This document shows, one piece after another, positions 8,340 to 21,288 of a stretch of 55,665 nt of DNA (the stretch's first letter is position 1; every line of letters starts with the position of its first letter). The notes beneath the pieces were generated by a model, which ran no database searches, was not told the DNA's origin, and was given only the letters and a program-made list of their open reading frames with translations. Source of the stretch: Acidobacteriota bacterium (GTDB lineage Bacteria; Acidobacteriota; Vicinamibacteria; Vicinamibacterales; UBA2999); assembly GCA_013140775.1 (NCBI GenBank), contig JABFSA010000069.1, forward strand, positions 1 to 55,665, given 5' to 3'. The position numbers and the translations under genes are program-made.

Positions 8340-9578
8340 ATGGCTTCAGCGATCGAAGGTCCGATGCAGGAACGAACGATCAGCATCATTCTGGCGGGAG
8401 GCGCCGGCTCGCGCCTGTACCCGTTGACGGCCGAGCGTGCGAAGCCCGCCGTACCGTTCGGAGGCCGCTACCGAATCATCGACTTCACCCTCAGCAACTG
8501 CCTGCACTCAGGACTGCGCCGCATTCTGGTCCTCACGCAGTACATGTCGCATTCGCTGCAGCAGCATCTCCGCGACACCTGGTCGATCTACAACGCCGAC
8601 CTCGGCGAGTACATCACGCCGGTACCTCCGCAGATGCGAACGGGCCAGTCGTGGTACAGCGGGACGGCCGACGCCATCTACCAGAACCTGTTTCTCGTGG
8701 AAGAGAGTGGCGCCGAGTACGTGCTGATTCTCTCGGGCGATCACATCTACCGCATGGACTACGCCGCCATGCTCCAGCATCATCACGACTCGGGAGCAGA
8801 CGTGACGGTCGCCTGCCTGACGGTCGACCTCGAGCAGGCGCGATCCTTTGGGGTCATGGCCGTGAACGGCCACGACCGAATCGTGTCGTTCGAAGAGAAG
8901 CCGGAACACCCGAAAGGCATGCCGGACGATCCAGCGCATGCCCTTGCCTCGATGGGCGTGTACGTGTTCTCCGTCCGATTGCTGTCTACGCTGCTTCGGG
9001 CCGATCACGACACGGATTCCGGTCACGACTTCGGCAAGGACATCCTCCCCGCCATCGTGCACACCCACCACGTCGCCGCCTATCGATTCGGCGGCGCGAG
9101 CGGTCGTGTGACAGCCGACCGCTACTGGCGGGACGTCGGAACGATCGACGCCTTCTACGAAGCAAACATGGATCTGCTGAAACCCCTGCCCCCGATCGAT
9201 CTGTACCAGGGGGACTGGTCGATCCGGACGTACGAAGGCCAGCATCCTCCGGCTCGCAGCGTCCCGGGCCGATCGGGCCGCGAGGCGGAGATCGTGAACT
9301 GCATGCTCGCCTCGGGTGTGCTGATCATCGGCGGGACGGTGCGCCACGTGATCCTGTTCCCGAGCGTCAGAATCGAAGAGGGCGCGGTCATCGAGAACGC
9401 AGTGCTCTTTCAGGACGTCGTCGTCGGAGAGGGGGCGCAACTGCAGAACTGCATCATCGAGAAGGGCGTGGTCGTCCCGCCCGGTGAAATGATCGGATTC
9501 GATCGGGAACGCGACGCGAAGCGTTTCACGGTCTCCGAGCGCGGTATCGTTGTCGTTGCCAGACGCGACCTCCAGTAA
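8340..9578 (+). CDS. glgC: Glucose-1-phosphate adenylyltransferase (ADP-glucose pyrophosphorylase)
   Basis: Makes ADP-glucose from ATP and glucose 1-phosphate, the committed step of bacterial glycogen synthesis. The 412-residue protein has the nucleotidyltransferase motif ILAGGAGSRLYPLT near the N-terminus, KPAVPFGGRYRIIDF, then YRMDYAAM and FEEKPEHP in the sugar-binding region, and a C-terminal left-handed beta-helix with hexapeptide repeats. I used ATG 8340; an in-frame ATG at 8364 starts nearer the conserved domain. It is 10 bp after the phosphofructokinase gene and 20 bp before ppc. No glycogen synthase or branching enzyme is in the window; a phosphorylase lies at 34.2 kb. Confidence 0.95.
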   Translation: MASAIEGPMQERTISIILAGGAGSRLYPLTAERAKPAVPFGGRYRIIDFTLSNCLHSGLRRILVLTQYMSHSLQQHLRDTWSIYNADLGEYITPVPPQMRTGQSWYSGTADAIYQNLFLVEESGAEYVLILSGDHIYRMDYAAMLQHHHDSGADVTVACLTVDLEQARSFGVMAVNGHDRIVSFEEKPEHPKGMPDDPAHALASMGVYVFSVRLLSTLLRADHDTDSGHDFGKDILPAIVHTHHVAAYRFGGASGRVTADRYWRDVGTIDAFYEANMDLLKPLPPIDLYQGDWSIRTYEGQHPPARSVPGRSGREAEIVNCMLASGVLIIGGTVRHVILFPSVRIEEGAVIENAVLFQDVVVGEGAQLQNCIIEKGVVVPPGEMIGFDRERDAKRFTVSERGIVVVARRDLQ

Positions 9579-9598
9579 CCCGTCTTCTCCGGGCATTG

Positions 9599-12247
9599 AT
9601 GTCCTCCGATCCACACCGGCCCCTTCGTGACGATGTGCGGCTGCTCGGCGACCTGCTGGGCGACACGCTCCGTTCACGGGCCGGTGAGGAGATCTTTGCC
9701 ACAGTTGAACGCATCAGGGCGCTGGCAAAAAGCGCCCGCGCCGGCCAGGAACACGACTTCGTCGTCCTCGCAGAGGAGTTGTCGAAGGTGCCGCTGGACG
9801 CCGCGCTGCCCATCGCGCGTGCGTTTACGCACTTTCTGCAACTGGCCAATATCGCAGAGCAGCACCACCGCATTCGACGGCGTCGTGCGTACCAGCGCGA
9901 CCCGCTCGCACCACCGCAGCGCGGATCGTGCGAGGACGCATTTCGCCGGCTGGTGGCTGGGGGGATTGCCCCTTCACGCCTGCACGAGGCTGTCTGCGCG
10001 TTGCGTATCGAGCTCGTGCTGACCGCACACCCGACAGAAGTGCAACGGCGCCGGCTCGTGCAGAAGCACAACCGGATCGCGGCGGCGCTTGCCACGCGCG
10101 ATCGTCCCGACCTCACCGTACCCGAGCGGGACGAACTGCTCACCTCGATCAGGCGTGAAATCGTGACGGCCTGGGAGACGAGCGAGGTTCGCGAGCGCCG
10201 GCCGACGCCGCTCGATGAGGTCCGAAGCGGACTCATCGTCTTCGAGCAGAGTCTGTGGGACGCGCTGCCACGCTACGTGCGCAGCCTCGACCGCGCCCTG
10301 CGCGGCGCAACCGGTCTCGGCCTGCCGATCGATGCCGCGCCGCTCCGGTTCGGTTCATGGATTGGCGGCGACCGCGACGGGAACCCCAATGTCACTCCGA
10401 CTGTGACGAGGCGGGCGTGCCTCCTGTCACGATGGGCGGCAGCGGGGCTGTACCTCAAGGAGATCGACGCCGTACGTGACGAGCTGTCGATTGAATCGGC
10501 GATCCCGGAGCTTCGCGAGCGTGTCGGGGACGTCCACGAGCCATATCGCGAGCTTCTGCGCATGGTCCGCGCCCGCATGCTCGAGACGCAGCGGTGGACG
10601 GAGGCTGCCCTCAGAACCGAGGCTGAGCTCCCGCCAGGTCCCGAGGTGTATCTGGAAGTCGGCGAGTTCATCTCGGCGCTCAGCCTCTGTCATCGTTCGC
10701 TCGAAGAGACCGGTCATGCTCTCGTGGCATCGGGACGACTGACAGATCTCCTCCGGCGTGTGGCGGCCTTCGGCCTCGTGCTGGCGCCGCTCGACATCCG
10801 CCAGGACGCGGCACGCCATACGGAGGCCCTCGCGGCGATCACGTCCGCCCTCGGCCTTGGGTCGTACGCAGACTGGGATGAGCCGACGCGCATCCAGTTC
10901 CTCATCCGTGAGCTGGCGAGCAGGCGGCCGCTCATCCCTGCTGACTTCGACACCACGCCCCCGGTGCGCGACGTACTCGACACGTTTCGGATGATTGCGC
11001 GTACGCCACCGGGGTCACTCGGCGCCTACGTCGTCACGATGACGCGAACCGCCTCGGATGTCCTTGCCGTGGAGCTCCTGCAGAAGGAGGCCCGCGTCCC
11101 GACGCCACGCCGCGTGGTGCCGCTGTTCGAAACGTCGCGCGATCTGGCCAGCGCAGGCGCCGTACTCGATGAGCTCTTCAGTCACGAGTGGTACCGCGCC
11201 AGGACCGGCAGCCGGCAGGAAGTGATGCTCGGCTACTCCGACTCCGCCAAGGACGTCGGCCGGCTCACGGCAGGCTGGGACCTCTACAAGGCTCAGGAAG
11301 ATGTCGTCGCTTCCTGTTCGCGCCATCAGATGGCTGTCACGCTGTTTCATGGCCGGGGCGGCAGCGTGGGCCGCGGCGGCGGCCCGACCCATCTGGCCAT
11401 CCAGTCACAGCCGCCCGGGTCAATCGATGGCACGTTGCGAGTCACCGAGCAGGGCGAAATGCTTCAGGCGCTTTTCGGCCTGCCAGACATCGCCGTGCGG
11501 ACGATGGAGGTGTACACGACAGGGACGCTGGAGGCGTGGCTCACTCCCGTGCGACAGCCGACGCAGGAGTGGCGCGACTGTATGGATCGCCTTGCGAAGG
11601 ACGCCCGAGAGACCTATCAACGAGTGGTCTATACCGACCCGCGTTTCGTCGACTACTTCCGCGTCTCGACACCGCTGGCGGAGATCGGCGAGCTCAACAT
11701 CGGGAGCCGGCCCGCGCGGCGCGGAAGCGGAACCGGGCTGAGGGAGCTACGCGCGATTCCCTGGCAGTTCGCATGGACGCAGACACGCCTCATGCTCGGC
11801 GCATGGCTTGGCGTCGAGGATGCCCTCGACCGTGCAGTCGCACGAGGCGAGCGCGCGCGACTCGTCGAGATGTATCGCGAGTGGCCGCACTTTCAGTCTG
11901 CCATCGGGCTCATCGAGATGGTGCTCGCCAAAGCCGACGGCCACATCGCGGCTGAGTACGACCGGCAGCTGGTTCCTGAGGAACTCAGGCCGATCGGCGT
12001 GGAACTGCGTGAGCGTCTGGGACGCGCGATCCGGGGTCTGCTCGATCTCACCAACCAGGGTGAGCTCCTGCAATCGAACCCGGTCATCCGCCGGTCCATC
12101 GACGTCCGGAACCCGTACGTGGACCCGCTCAATCTCGTCCAGGTTGAGCTCCTGCGACGGGTGCGTCAGCAGCCGGACCCGAGAACACACACCGCGCTCA
12201 AGGTGACGGTCAACGGCATCGCGGCGGGACTCAGGAACACGGGGTAG
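9599..12247 (+). CDS. ppc: Phosphoenolpyruvate carboxylase
   Basis: Carboxylates PEP to oxaloacetate, replenishing the TCA cycle; cytoplasmic. Length 882 residues is normal for the bacterial enzyme. Hallmarks in order: LTAHPTEVQRR with the catalytic His near residue 143, GGDRDGNPNVTP, LGYSDSAKDVGRLTA, the FHGRGGSVGRGGGPTH active-site loop, and a C-terminus ending RNTG, which matches the conserved QNTG tail. Start is ATG 9599; a TTG at 9596 directly precedes it. Third gene of the pfk-glgC-ppc operon. It ends 3 bp before the convergent ureG stop, with no terminator between. Confidence 0.96.
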   Translation: MSSDPHRPLRDDVRLLGDLLGDTLRSRAGEEIFATVERIRALAKSARAGQEHDFVVLAEELSKVPLDAALPIARAFTHFLQLANIAEQHHRIRRRRAYQRDPLAPPQRGSCEDAFRRLVAGGIAPSRLHEAVCALRIELVLTAHPTEVQRRRLVQKHNRIAAALATRDRPDLTVPERDELLTSIRREIVTAWETSEVRERRPTPLDEVRSGLIVFEQSLWDALPRYVRSLDRALRGATGLGLPIDAAPLRFGSWIGGDRDGNPNVTPTVTRRACLLSRWAAAGLYLKEIDAVRDELSIESAIPELRERVGDVHEPYRELLRMVRARMLETQRWTEAALRTEAELPPGPEVYLEVGEFISALSLCHRSLEETGHALVASGRLTDLLRRVAAFGLVLAPLDIRQDAARHTEALAAITSALGLGSYADWDEPTRIQFLIRELASRRPLIPADFDTTPPVRDVLDTFRMIARTPPGSLGAYVVTMTRTASDVLAVELLQKEARVPTPRRVVPLFETSRDLASAGAVLDELFSHEWYRARTGSRQEVMLGYSDSAKDVGRLTAGWDLYKAQEDVVASCSRHQMAVTLFHGRGGSVGRGGGPTHLAIQSQPPGSIDGTLRVTEQGEMLQALFGLPDIAVRTMEVYTTGTLEAWLTPVRQPTQEWRDCMDRLAKDARETYQRVVYTDPRFVDYFRVSTPLAEIGELNIGSRPARRGSGTGLRELRAIPWQFAWTQTRLMLGAWLGVEDALDRAVARGERARLVEMYREWPHFQSAIGLIEMVLAKADGHIAAEYDRQLVPEELRPIGVELRERLGRAIRGLLDLTNQGELLQSNPVIRRSIDVRNPYVDPLNLVQVELLRRVRQQPDPRTHTALKVTVNGIAAGLRNTG

Positions 12248-12250
12248 GCG

Positions 12251-12949
12251 TCACCGCGCGGCAACGGTCGTTCTCCATTTGCTCAGCACCTGGTCCGCAA
12301 TATCCCTGACACCGACACCATTGGTCACCTGCGCGAAAAGAAATGGTCCGTCCCCTCGCATCTTCCGGGAATCGCGCGCCATGACGTCGAGGTCCGCGCC
12401 CACGAGCGACGCCAGGTCGGTCTTGTTGATGACGAGCAGGTCCGACTGCGTGATGCCAGGCCCGCCCTTCCTGGGGATCTTGTCGCCCCCGGACACATCG
12501 ATCACGTAAATCGTGAAGTCAGCCAGCTCGCGGCTGAACTGCGCCGCGAGATTGTCACCGCCGCTCTCGACAAACAGCAGGTCCGGACTGAACTTCACCA
12601 TCAGCTGATCCAGGGCGTCCAGGTTCTGGCTCACATCGTCCCGGACAGCGGTGTGCGGGCACCCTCCGGTTTCGACAGCCATGATCCGATCCGGAGCAAG
12701 CGCCTCGTGGCGGACCAGGAACTCGCCGTCTTCCTTCGTGAAGATATCGTTGGTCACGACACCGAGGTTGTAGTCGTCTCGCAGCAGGCGGCACAGCGCC
12801 AGAAGCAGTGCGGTCTTGCCGCTCCCCACTGGTCCGCCAATCCCGATCGTGAACGCGCGCTCGCGAAAGTCGCGCGCGAGTGCGGCATCCCGGCGGTCGA
12901 ACGTACCGGGACCCTCCGCTTCGTGTGGATGGTGATGGTCGCGCGCCAT
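12251..12949 (-). CDS. ureG: Urease accessory GTPase UreG, with short His-rich N-terminus
   Basis: SIMIBI-class GTPase that drives nickel insertion into urease. The 232-residue protein has the P-loop GPVGSGKT at 39-46, [12 protein letters not shown], the metal-binding Cys-Pro-His in GGCPHTA, and the base-specificity motif NKTDLA. I chose the ATG at 12949, giving the N-terminus [10 protein letters not shown]; a longer frame upstream encodes no family sequence and covers the intergenic gap. The histidine cluster is notable because no ureE (nickel carrier) is seen in this locus. It is the last gene of the urea operon, 17 bp after ureF. Confidence 0.94.
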   Translation of the reverse strand: MARDHHHPHEAEGPGTFDRRDAALARDFRERAFTIGIGGPVGSGKTALLLALCRLLRDDYNLGVVTNDIFTKEDGEFLVRHEALAPDRIMAVETGGCPHTAVRDDVSQNLDALDQLMVKFSPDLLFVESGGDNLAAQFSRELADFTIYVIDVSGGDKIPRKGGPGITQSDLLVINKTDLASLVGADLDVMARDSRKMRGDGPFLFAQVTNGVGVRDIADQVLSKWRTTVAAR

Positions 12950-12966
12950 GTAGTGCACGGGAGCTC

Positions 12967-13623
12967 CTATGACTGGAAGAGACGTGAATAGAGGCGATCG
13001 TGCGACGACTGGAGCAGGTCCACGATCGGCGCGGTCTGCGCGAGGTCGTCCGGCGTCAACGCGTGGCATCGCTCGGCCACGGACTCGAGCAGCGGTCCGC
13101 ACGAGAACTGCAGGCGCTGCGCCTCAAAACTCCCGACGATCCCGAGACGAACGGCGGCGGTGAGCACACCTCGCGCCGTACCGTACAAGGCGACCTTCTG
13201 CGCCGCAGACAGCGACAGTCCAACGATGCGGAATACCGCGCCAGAGACTGGAGCGAGATGCGAGCACGTCGCTTCGGCCTGTCGCTTGAGCGCAAGCAGC
13301 GGGTCCGATGGCCAGATGCGCGTCGCCGTGGCCAGGAGCGATCGCCCCTGGACTCTGCTCGCGCGGTTCGCGACAACGTTGAGGGTGAAGGCATCGGCGA
13401 GCGCGTCGAGCCCTTCGAGATCGCCTGTTCGCGCGTAGGCCGCGTTGAGCAGCGGGAGCACCGCGAATCCGGTCTGCTGCACCGAGGCGTCCAGGAACGC
13501 CCGCAATGAGCTCAGATTGCTGACTTCACCGTGCTGCCACGCAGCTTCGAGCCCCCACGAGTGCGCGAACGCACCGGTCGGGAACGCGGAGTCCACGATC
13601 TGCCATGTCAGCCAGTCCGACAT
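12967..13623 (-). CDS. ureF: Urease accessory protein UreF
   Basis: Part of the UreD-UreF-UreG complex that activates apo-urease and gates UreG. The 218-residue protein starts [19 protein letters not shown] and continues AHSWGLEAA, the typical UreF opening with [11 protein letters not shown]. Ala-rich helices follow, as expected for this all-helical family. The ATG at 13623 lies 4 bp after the ureC stop; an upstream extension of the frame runs back into ureC and was not used. Confidence 0.92.
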   Translation of the reverse strand: MSDWLTWQIVDSAFPTGAFAHSWGLEAAWQHGEVSNLSSLRAFLDASVQQTGFAVLPLLNAAYARTGDLEGLDALADAFTLNVVANRASRVQGRSLLATATRIWPSDPLLALKRQAEATCSHLAPVSGAVFRIVGLSLSAAQKVALYGTARGVLTAAVRLGIVGSFEAQRLQFSCGPLLESVAERCHALTPDDLAQTAPIVDLLQSSHDRLYSRLFQS

Positions 13624-13627
13624 TCGC

Positions 13628-15343
13628 TCAGAACAGGAAATACCGCTGGGCCAGCGGCAGGACATGAGCAGGTTTCGCGCGCAGCTCCTCACCGTCGGCC
13701 GTGACCACATAGGTTTCCGCGTCCACGTGTATCTCGGGAAGCGCGTCGTTGAGCTTCATGTCGGTCTTCGACACCTCGCGACAGCCGTGCACCGCGACCG
13801 GGCGCTTCACCAGCCCGTACCCATCGAGCGCCCCGCGATCCAGCGACAGCTGCGACACGAACGCGAGCGACGTGGCCCCGGTGGCGCGTCCGTACGCGCC
13901 GAACATCGGCCGCATGAAGACTGGCTGTGGTGTGGGAATCGAGGCGTTCGGGTCGCCCATCTGTCCCCACGCGATGAAGCCGCCCTTGAGCACCAGCTCA
14001 GGCTTCACGCCAAAGAACGCCGGCTTCCACAGCACGAGGTCAGCAAGCTTACCTACTTCGACGGAGCCGACTTCGTCGGCGATGCCGTGAGTCAATGCCG
14101 GGTTGATCGTGTACTTGGCAATGTAGCGGCGGATCCGCAGATTGTCGTTCTCGCCCCGTTCACCGGCCAGCCGGCCCCGTTCGCCGCGCATCTTGTGGGC
14201 CGTCTGCCATGTACGGGTAATCACTTCTCCCACACGTCCCATGGCCTGGCTGTCGCTCGACATCATGCTGATCGCCCCGAGGTCGTGCAGCACATCCTCG
14301 GCGGCAATCGTTTCGCCGCGAATACGGCTTTCGGCAAACGCCACGTCTTCGGGAATGTTCCGGTCGAGGTGATGACACACCATCAGCATGTCGAGATGTT
14401 CGTCGAGGGTGTTGACGGTGAACGGACGCGTCGGATTCGTGGAGCTTGGCAGTACGTTGGGCAGCCCACACACTTTGATGATGTCCGGGGCGTGGCCGCC
14501 GCCGGCGCCCTCGGTGTGATACGTGTGAATCGTTCGACCCTTGAACGACGCGATCGAGTCGTCCACGTACCCGGACTCATTCAACGTGTCGGTGTGGATG
14601 GCCACCTGAACGTCGAATCGGTCTGCCTCGGTCAGACAACAATCGATCGCCGCGGGCGTGGAGCCCCAGTCCTCGTGCAGTTTCAACCCGACTGCCCCGG
14701 CGCGAATCTGTTCCTCGAGCCCCTGCGGCAGTGACGTATTGCCCTTGCCGAGGAAGCCGAAGTTCATCGGCAGCGTGTCAGTGGCTTGCAGCATCAATTG
14801 AATATGCCTGGCGCCCGGGGTGCATGTGGTCGCGTTGGTGCCAGTGGCGGGTCCGGTGCCGCCCCCGATGAACGTGGTGACGCCGCTCGCCAGCGCTTCG
14901 TACACCTGCTGCGGACTGATGAAGTGGATGTGCGTGTCGATGCCGCCGGCCGTGAGAATCAGTCCCTCTCCGGCGATGGCTTCGGTCGTGACGCCAACGA
15001 CCATGCCTTCGGTCACACCGGCCATGACATCGGGATTGCCTGCCTTGCCGATCCCTGCGATGCGACCTCGTTTGATCCCGACGTCGGCTTTGCGAATCCC
15101 CGTCCAGTCCACGATCAGCGCATTCGTGATCACGCAGTCCAGCGCGTCGGCGTTCGACACGCCCGCGGCCTGGCCCATCCCGTCTCTGAGCACCTTGCCG
15201 CCGCCGAACTTGCACTCGTCGCCATAGGTTGTGGAGTCGTCTTCCACCTCGGCGACCAGACAGGTGTCCGCGAGCTGAACCCGGTCACCGGTGGTGGGGC
15301 CAAAGATGTCGGCGTAGTGCTCGCCTTTGATGCGGTGCGCCAT
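13628..15343 (-). CDS. ureC: Urease alpha subunit
   Basis: Catalytic subunit of nickel urease (urea to ammonia and carbamate); 571 residues, normal length. All active-site residues are present and map to Klebsiella urease with a constant offset of four: His138 and His140 (HIHFISP), carbamylated Lys221 (GLKLHEDWG), His250, His276, catalytic His324 (MVCHHLD) and Asp364 ([10 protein letters not shown]). The start ATG overlaps the ureAB stop as TGATG, so the two are translationally coupled. Confidence 0.97.
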   Translation of the reverse strand: MAHRIKGEHYADIFGPTTGDRVQLADTCLVAEVEDDSTTYGDECKFGGGKVLRDGMGQAAGVSNADALDCVITNALIVDWTGIRKADVGIKRGRIAGIGKAGNPDVMAGVTEGMVVGVTTEAIAGEGLILTAGGIDTHIHFISPQQVYEALASGVTTFIGGGTGPATGTNATTCTPGARHIQLMLQATDTLPMNFGFLGKGNTSLPQGLEEQIRAGAVGLKLHEDWGSTPAAIDCCLTEADRFDVQVAIHTDTLNESGYVDDSIASFKGRTIHTYHTEGAGGGHAPDIIKVCGLPNVLPSSTNPTRPFTVNTLDEHLDMLMVCHHLDRNIPEDVAFAESRIRGETIAAEDVLHDLGAISMMSSDSQAMGRVGEVITRTWQTAHKMRGERGRLAGERGENDNLRIRRYIAKYTINPALTHGIADEVGSVEVGKLADLVLWKPAFFGVKPELVLKGGFIAWGQMGDPNASIPTPQPVFMRPMFGAYGRATGATSLAFVSQLSLDRGALDGYGLVKRPVAVHGCREVSKTDMKLNDALPEIHVDAETYVVTADGEELRAKPAHVLPLAQRYFLF

Positions 15344-16074
15344 CAGACCAGATCTCCCAGGTCACGATCCTCGTTCACAGGACCGCTGGCCCACGCGTTT
15401 CCACCCTGAATGATCCGGGCTCCGGCGATAGCCACCAGCGTGACCGTGCGGGTCTCACCAGGCTCGAACCGCACCGCCGTGCCCGCGGGAATGTCGAGAC
15501 GCATGCCGTATGACGCGCGACGATCGAAATCGAGCGCGCGGTTCGTCTCGATGAAGTGATAGTGGCTGCCAACCTGAATTGGACGATCGCCGCGATTGGT
15601 CACCTGAACGCTCACGACCGCGCGGTGCGAGTTCAACACGATCTCACGCTCCAGAGCCGTGATCTGTCCCGGTGGACCATCGAGCGTCGAAGCCGGACGC
15701 CCGGGCCCTGGCTCTGTGCTCACGGCGTTGAGAAAACTGCCATACATCGCGAGGGCACGATCGCCGCGCTCGCTCACGATCGGATGATGAACGGTCACCA
15801 GCTTCGTCCCGTCGGGAAACGTCCCCTCGACCTGCACTTCGTCGATCATTCCAGCCACACCTTCGAGCACGTCTGTCCGGCCCAGAATCCGACGACCCAG
15901 GTCCATCAACTCCGCAACGGACCGGCCATCGCGGATGAACTCGAGCAGTTGCGTCGCGATGAGGGCCACCGCCTCGACGTAGTTGAGGCGCAGGCCGCGC
16001 GCAAGCCTCTTCTGCGCCAGTACTCCAGCCTGATGGAGGACGAGCTTGTCGATCTCCCTGGGCGTCAGATGCAT
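15343..16074 (-). CDS. ureAB: Urease gamma-beta fusion subunit
   Basis: One 243-residue chain joins the two small urease subunits. Residues 1-100 are the gamma subunit ([30 protein letters not shown]), and about 130-243 are the beta subunit ([33 protein letters not shown]). Most bacteria have separate ureA and ureB; fused forms are known in Helicobacter and some actinobacteria. A strong GGAGG ribosome site is at 16085-16090 on the minus strand. It follows ureD by 16 bp and overlaps ureC by 1 bp. Confidence 0.95.
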   Translation of the reverse strand: MHLTPREIDKLVLHQAGVLAQKRLARGLRLNYVEAVALIATQLLEFIRDGRSVAELMDLGRRILGRTDVLEGVAGMIDEVQVEGTFPDGTKLVTVHHPIVSERGDRALAMYGSFLNAVSTEPGPGRPASTLDGPPGQITALEREIVLNSHRAVVSVQVTNRGDRPIQVGSHYHFIETNRALDFDRRASYGMRLDIPAGTAVRFEPGETRTVTLVAIAGARIIQGGNAWASGPVNEDRDLGDLV

Positions 16075-16090
16075 CGTTCTTCCAGTCCTC

Positions 16091-16903
16091 CTACCACTTT
16101 CGAGCCCACGGATCGTCCCCGAGCAGTCGTGGAACGAACTCCAGATATTCGCGCAGCATCCGGCTCACCCGCTCGACCGACGTTCCCGCAAAGCGCAGCA
16201 GGCATCCGTCGCGCACCGGAGTGGCGGCCACGAGCTCGTCGGCCCGGCGAGTCAGAGGAATCCCCGCGACGTTATCCACAATCGTACGAGCCGGTTCTCG
16301 CAGGGTCTCGCCCAGCAGGAGCATCATGCCGATGACGTCGAAACGGCCGAGCCGTTCCGCGAGGTCGCCATCCTCTGCTCTCAAACCGATCGAGTCGTGT
16401 ACGACGAGTGCGCCGTCCTGCCTGACACGTATCCGTGAACGGTAGTCATCAAACGCCCATCGCTCTCCGGAGCCATGGCGTCCGGACGACAACCAGTCCA
16501 CGAGTATCAGACTCCCACCGCCAATCAGTTCGAACTGTTGAACCTGCTGATAGCGGGCAGCCGCGAAGCAGACCACCGGATCCGGCGCCGCAACGAGCAG
16601 GCCCTCACGTCCGACGCGGGCGTACACCTCGACACTCGTCCCTCGTGCGGAACGGTAAACCTTGGTGGAGGCCTGACTCGACACAAACGCTGCAGCGCCA
16701 GGGGCGATATCGATATCGAGCACGAGGCAATCCCCGTCCACGAGACCGCCGCCAAAGCTGGAGGTGTACACCCACGCGGCGTTGCCGTGGTTTCTGGGCA
16801 TCAGCAGCCGCAAGGGGCTGGTGGCGTACGCCCGGCTCACGACGCTCCGGCCTTCAGCGCCTCGAACGACGCTCAGCTCGGCACGGCCAGCGACGGCCGG
16901 CAT
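16091..16903 (-). CDS. ureD: Urease accessory protein UreD (UreH)
   Basis: Scaffold protein that binds apo-urease and recruits UreF and UreG. Recognisable family signatures are the N-terminal [29 protein letters not shown], the FGGGLVDGD strand and QASTKVYRS. The frame opens upstream at a GTG at 16978, but that would overlap urtE and translate the heptamer tandem repeat at 16926-16959, so I placed the start at ATG 16903 (270 residues), next to the first conserved strand. No strong ribosome site is visible there, so the exact start is uncertain. Confidence 0.88.
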   Translation of the reverse strand: MPAVAGRAELSVVRGAEGRSVVSRAYATSPLRLLMPRNHGNAAWVYTSSFGGGLVDGDCLVLDIDIAPGAAAFVSSQASTKVYRSARGTSVEVYARVGREGLLVAAPDPVVCFAAARYQQVQQFELIGGGSLILVDWLSSGRHGSGERWAFDDYRSRIRVRQDGALVVHDSIGLRAEDGDLAERLGRFDVIGMMLLLGETLREPARTIVDNVAGIPLTRRADELVAATPVRDGCLLRFAGTSVERVSRMLREYLEFVPRLLGDDPWARKW

Positions 16904-16925
16904 CACGAGCGGCGCAGATGTCCTT

Positions 16926-16959
16926 CGAATCCCGAATCCCGAATCCCGAGCCCCGAGCC
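16926..16959. repeat. Degenerate heptamer tandem repeat between urtE and ureD
   Basis: Three perfect CGAATCC units are followed by two variant units, CGAGCCC and CGAGCCT-like, giving five units of 7 bp. On the transcribed strand it reads as repeated GGATTCG. The array fills the gap between urtE and ureD and would be translated if ureD began at the upstream GTG. Similar short GGATTC-type arrays are common intergenic DNA in high-GC genomes; no function is assigned. Confidence 0.8.
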
Positions 16960-16970
16960 TGATGGCCACG

Positions 16971-17668
16971 TCACACACTCAGGTGGTCCCGGACCACGGC
17001 ATCAGTAAGCTTGTCAATCGTGCCGTCGGCAACGCACCGGCCCTTTTCGAGGATCAGAAACTCGCTGGCGACCCGGCGCGCGAACGGCAGCTTCTGTTCC
17101 ACAAGAAGCACCGTCACCCCGGCCTCTTTATTGAGGCGCAGAATGACATCGCCGATCTCGTGGACGATGTTCGGCTGAATGCCTTCGGTGGGCTCATCGA
17201 GAATGAGCAGACTGGGCTGCAACACCAGCGCGCGGCCGATCGCCAGTTGCTGCTGCTGACCGCCGGACAGATCGCCGCCGCGACGACCCAACATCTTCTT
17301 CAGAACGGGAAAGAGCTCGAAGATCTGGGGAGGAACGCTGCGGCTCCGATCCTTCCGCGCACCAAGTCCCACACGAAGGTTCTCTTCCACCGTGAGCTGC
17401 GGAAAGATGTCGCGCCCCTGCGGCACGTACCCGATACCGAGCCGGGCCCGGTTTTCAGCCGACAGGTTCCCGATGTCGGACCCTCTGAAGGTAATCGCGC
17501 CCGAGGTGGTTGGGAGAAGGCCCATGATGCACTTGAGCAACGTGGTCTTCCCCATACCGTTGCGGCCCATGAGGCACGTACGCGAGCCAGGCGTGACGTC
17601 GATATTCACGTCCCACAGCGTATGGCTGCCGCCGTAGGACTGATTGACGGATCGAACGGTGAGCAGGC

Positions 17669-17672
<4 letters not shown>
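16971..17672 (-). CDS. urtE: Urea ABC transporter ATPase UrtE
   Basis: A 233-residue LivF-like ATPase of the urea branch of HAAT transporters. Walker A is GRNGMGKTT, followed by the UrtE/LivF hallmark YVPQGRDIFPQLTVEENL, signature LSGGQ, and Walker B LLILDEPTEGIQP. The switch residue is Gln (VEQKL), normal for LivF/UrtE. Overlaps urtD by 4 bp, and is followed by ureD, so uptake and hydrolysis genes share an operon. Confidence 0.94.
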
Positions 17673-19604
<1,932 letters not shown>

Positions 19605-19608
<4 letters not shown>

Positions 19609-21260
19609 GTCCCCTCCGCAGCACGGCCGGTTTGCGGAAACAATCCGCGCGGCCGCCGCTGGATGAACAGAATCAACGCGACGAGAACGAAGATCTTGCC
19701 AAGGACTGCTCCGGCGTACGGTTCGAGCAGCTTGTTGACGAGCCCGAGCGACATCCCTCCGATGAACGTGCCCCACAGATTCCCGACGCCGCCGAACACC
19801 ACCACCATGAAGGAATCGATGATGTAGGCCTGGCCGAGATTTGGGCCCACGTTCGTCAACTGGCTGAGCGCCACGCCAGCCACGCCAGCGATGCCAGACC
19901 CGAGGCCGAAGGTTGCCGCGTCCACCCATTCGCTCCGGATGCCCATCGAGCGCGCCATCCCGCGGTTCTGCGCGACGGCACGGATCTCGAGCCCCAGACG
20001 TGTGCGACGCAGCACGAGGAGCAGAATGCTGAACACGACGAGCGTAAAACCGATGATGTAGAGGCGATTGAACGTAATGCCGAGCGCTTCGTTCAGCTGC
20101 AAGGTGCCGCTCATCCAGGCCGGAGTTTCGACCGCGCGGTTGTTGGCCGAGAACACCGACCTCACGAGCTGCTGAAGCACGAGGCTCACGCCGAACGTCG
20201 CGAGCAGCGTTTCCAGCGGCCGACCGTACAGAAATCGGATGACTGTTCGCTCGAGCAGAATGCCGGCAAGGCCGGCGACGACGAAGGCCGCGGGGACGGC
20301 GAGGGGGATGGACCACCCGATCGCGTTAGGCATCAGCATCTGCACCACGTACGTGGTGTAGGCGCCGAGCATCATCATCTCGCCGTGCGCCATGTTGATG
20401 ACGCCCATGACGCCGAACGTGATGGCGAGTCCGGTTGCGGCCAGCACCAGCACAGAGCCGAGGCTCAGGCCGAAGAACAGTGTCTCGACCCCTGAATACA
20501 GCTGGCGAGTCGAGTCGATGCTTTCGATGGCGTCGGTCGCCGCGACCCGAACGGCCTCGTCGGTTTCCGCGAAACTGCCATCCGGGGCCGGCTCGACCAG
20601 CGAGGCGAGCCGATTGCGCACTTCGGTGCTGTACCTGCTCGACAGCGTGGTCACGGCTCGAAGGCGGTCAGCGGGATCTGCACTATCGAGCGCTGCCAGG
20701 GCTAGACCGGTCTCGATCTCCCTCCGGACAGCCGGATCGGTTTCGCTGCTGGCACGCGTCTTCAACAACTCAACCGTGGACTCATCGAGGGTGCGGACCA
20801 TGTCCTTCACGGCCGCGAGCCGTACGCCGGCGTCAGGACTTGCCAGTGCAAACCGCGCCACTGTCGTGCGGAGAAACCTTCTGAGACGATTGTTGGTGCC
20901 GATCCGGGTCAGCGACGCCGGCGCGGCGGAGCCAGCGCCATCCAGCGAAACCGGATCGAGCAGTTCGAACGAGGTGAGACTCTCGTCGTTCGAGCGGACG
21001 ATGACGACTTTCTGTTCCTGCGTGGAGAACAGACGGTCTTCGAGCATCGCGGTGAGCACCGCGCCCGCGCTCGCATGACCGGAAGCCATCAGCCGCTCGG
21101 CGATGGCTTCCTTGTCGGCGAACGAGGCTTCCCGTAACTCTCCAACCGCCGTCAGGAACTCGTCGTCTCCCGACTGCGCCGAAGCGGGTGTTGTCCAGAT
21201 GAGCGCGGCGAGCAGCAGTGGCACGCACCACCGCCACCCGCCGGGTATTTCACGTTTCAC
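19605..21260 (-). CDS. urtB: Urea ABC transporter permease UrtB with N-terminal exported domain
   Basis: A 551-residue permease. An N-terminal signal-like helix (LLLAALIWTTPASAQ) leads a roughly 220-residue Ala-rich helical domain, then a LivH-like membrane core with ATGLAITFGVMGVINMAHGE, YGRPLETLLATFGVSL and VVVFGGVGNLWGT. This layout, with an extra periplasmic N-terminal region, is usual for UrtB of proteobacterial and acidobacterial type. It starts 28 bp after urtA and overlaps urtC by 4 bp. Confidence 0.93.
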
Positions 21261-21288
21261 GAGGAACCCAGTTCCGGGGCGTTCACGG

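Noticed and set aside
7376..8389. 337-codon minus-strand frame opposite the phosphofructokinase gene
   Set aside because: Antisense shadow of a well-conserved enzyme; no ribosome site or known motif.
16904..16978. Longer UreD starting at GTG 16978
   Set aside because: It would overlap urtE and translate the heptamer tandem repeat; the family sequence begins after ATG 16903.
19609..20316. Upstream extension of the urtC open frame
   Set aside because: It runs inside urtB in another frame and has low-complexity Arg/His content; ATG 19608 has a strong ribosome site and starts the known family sequence.
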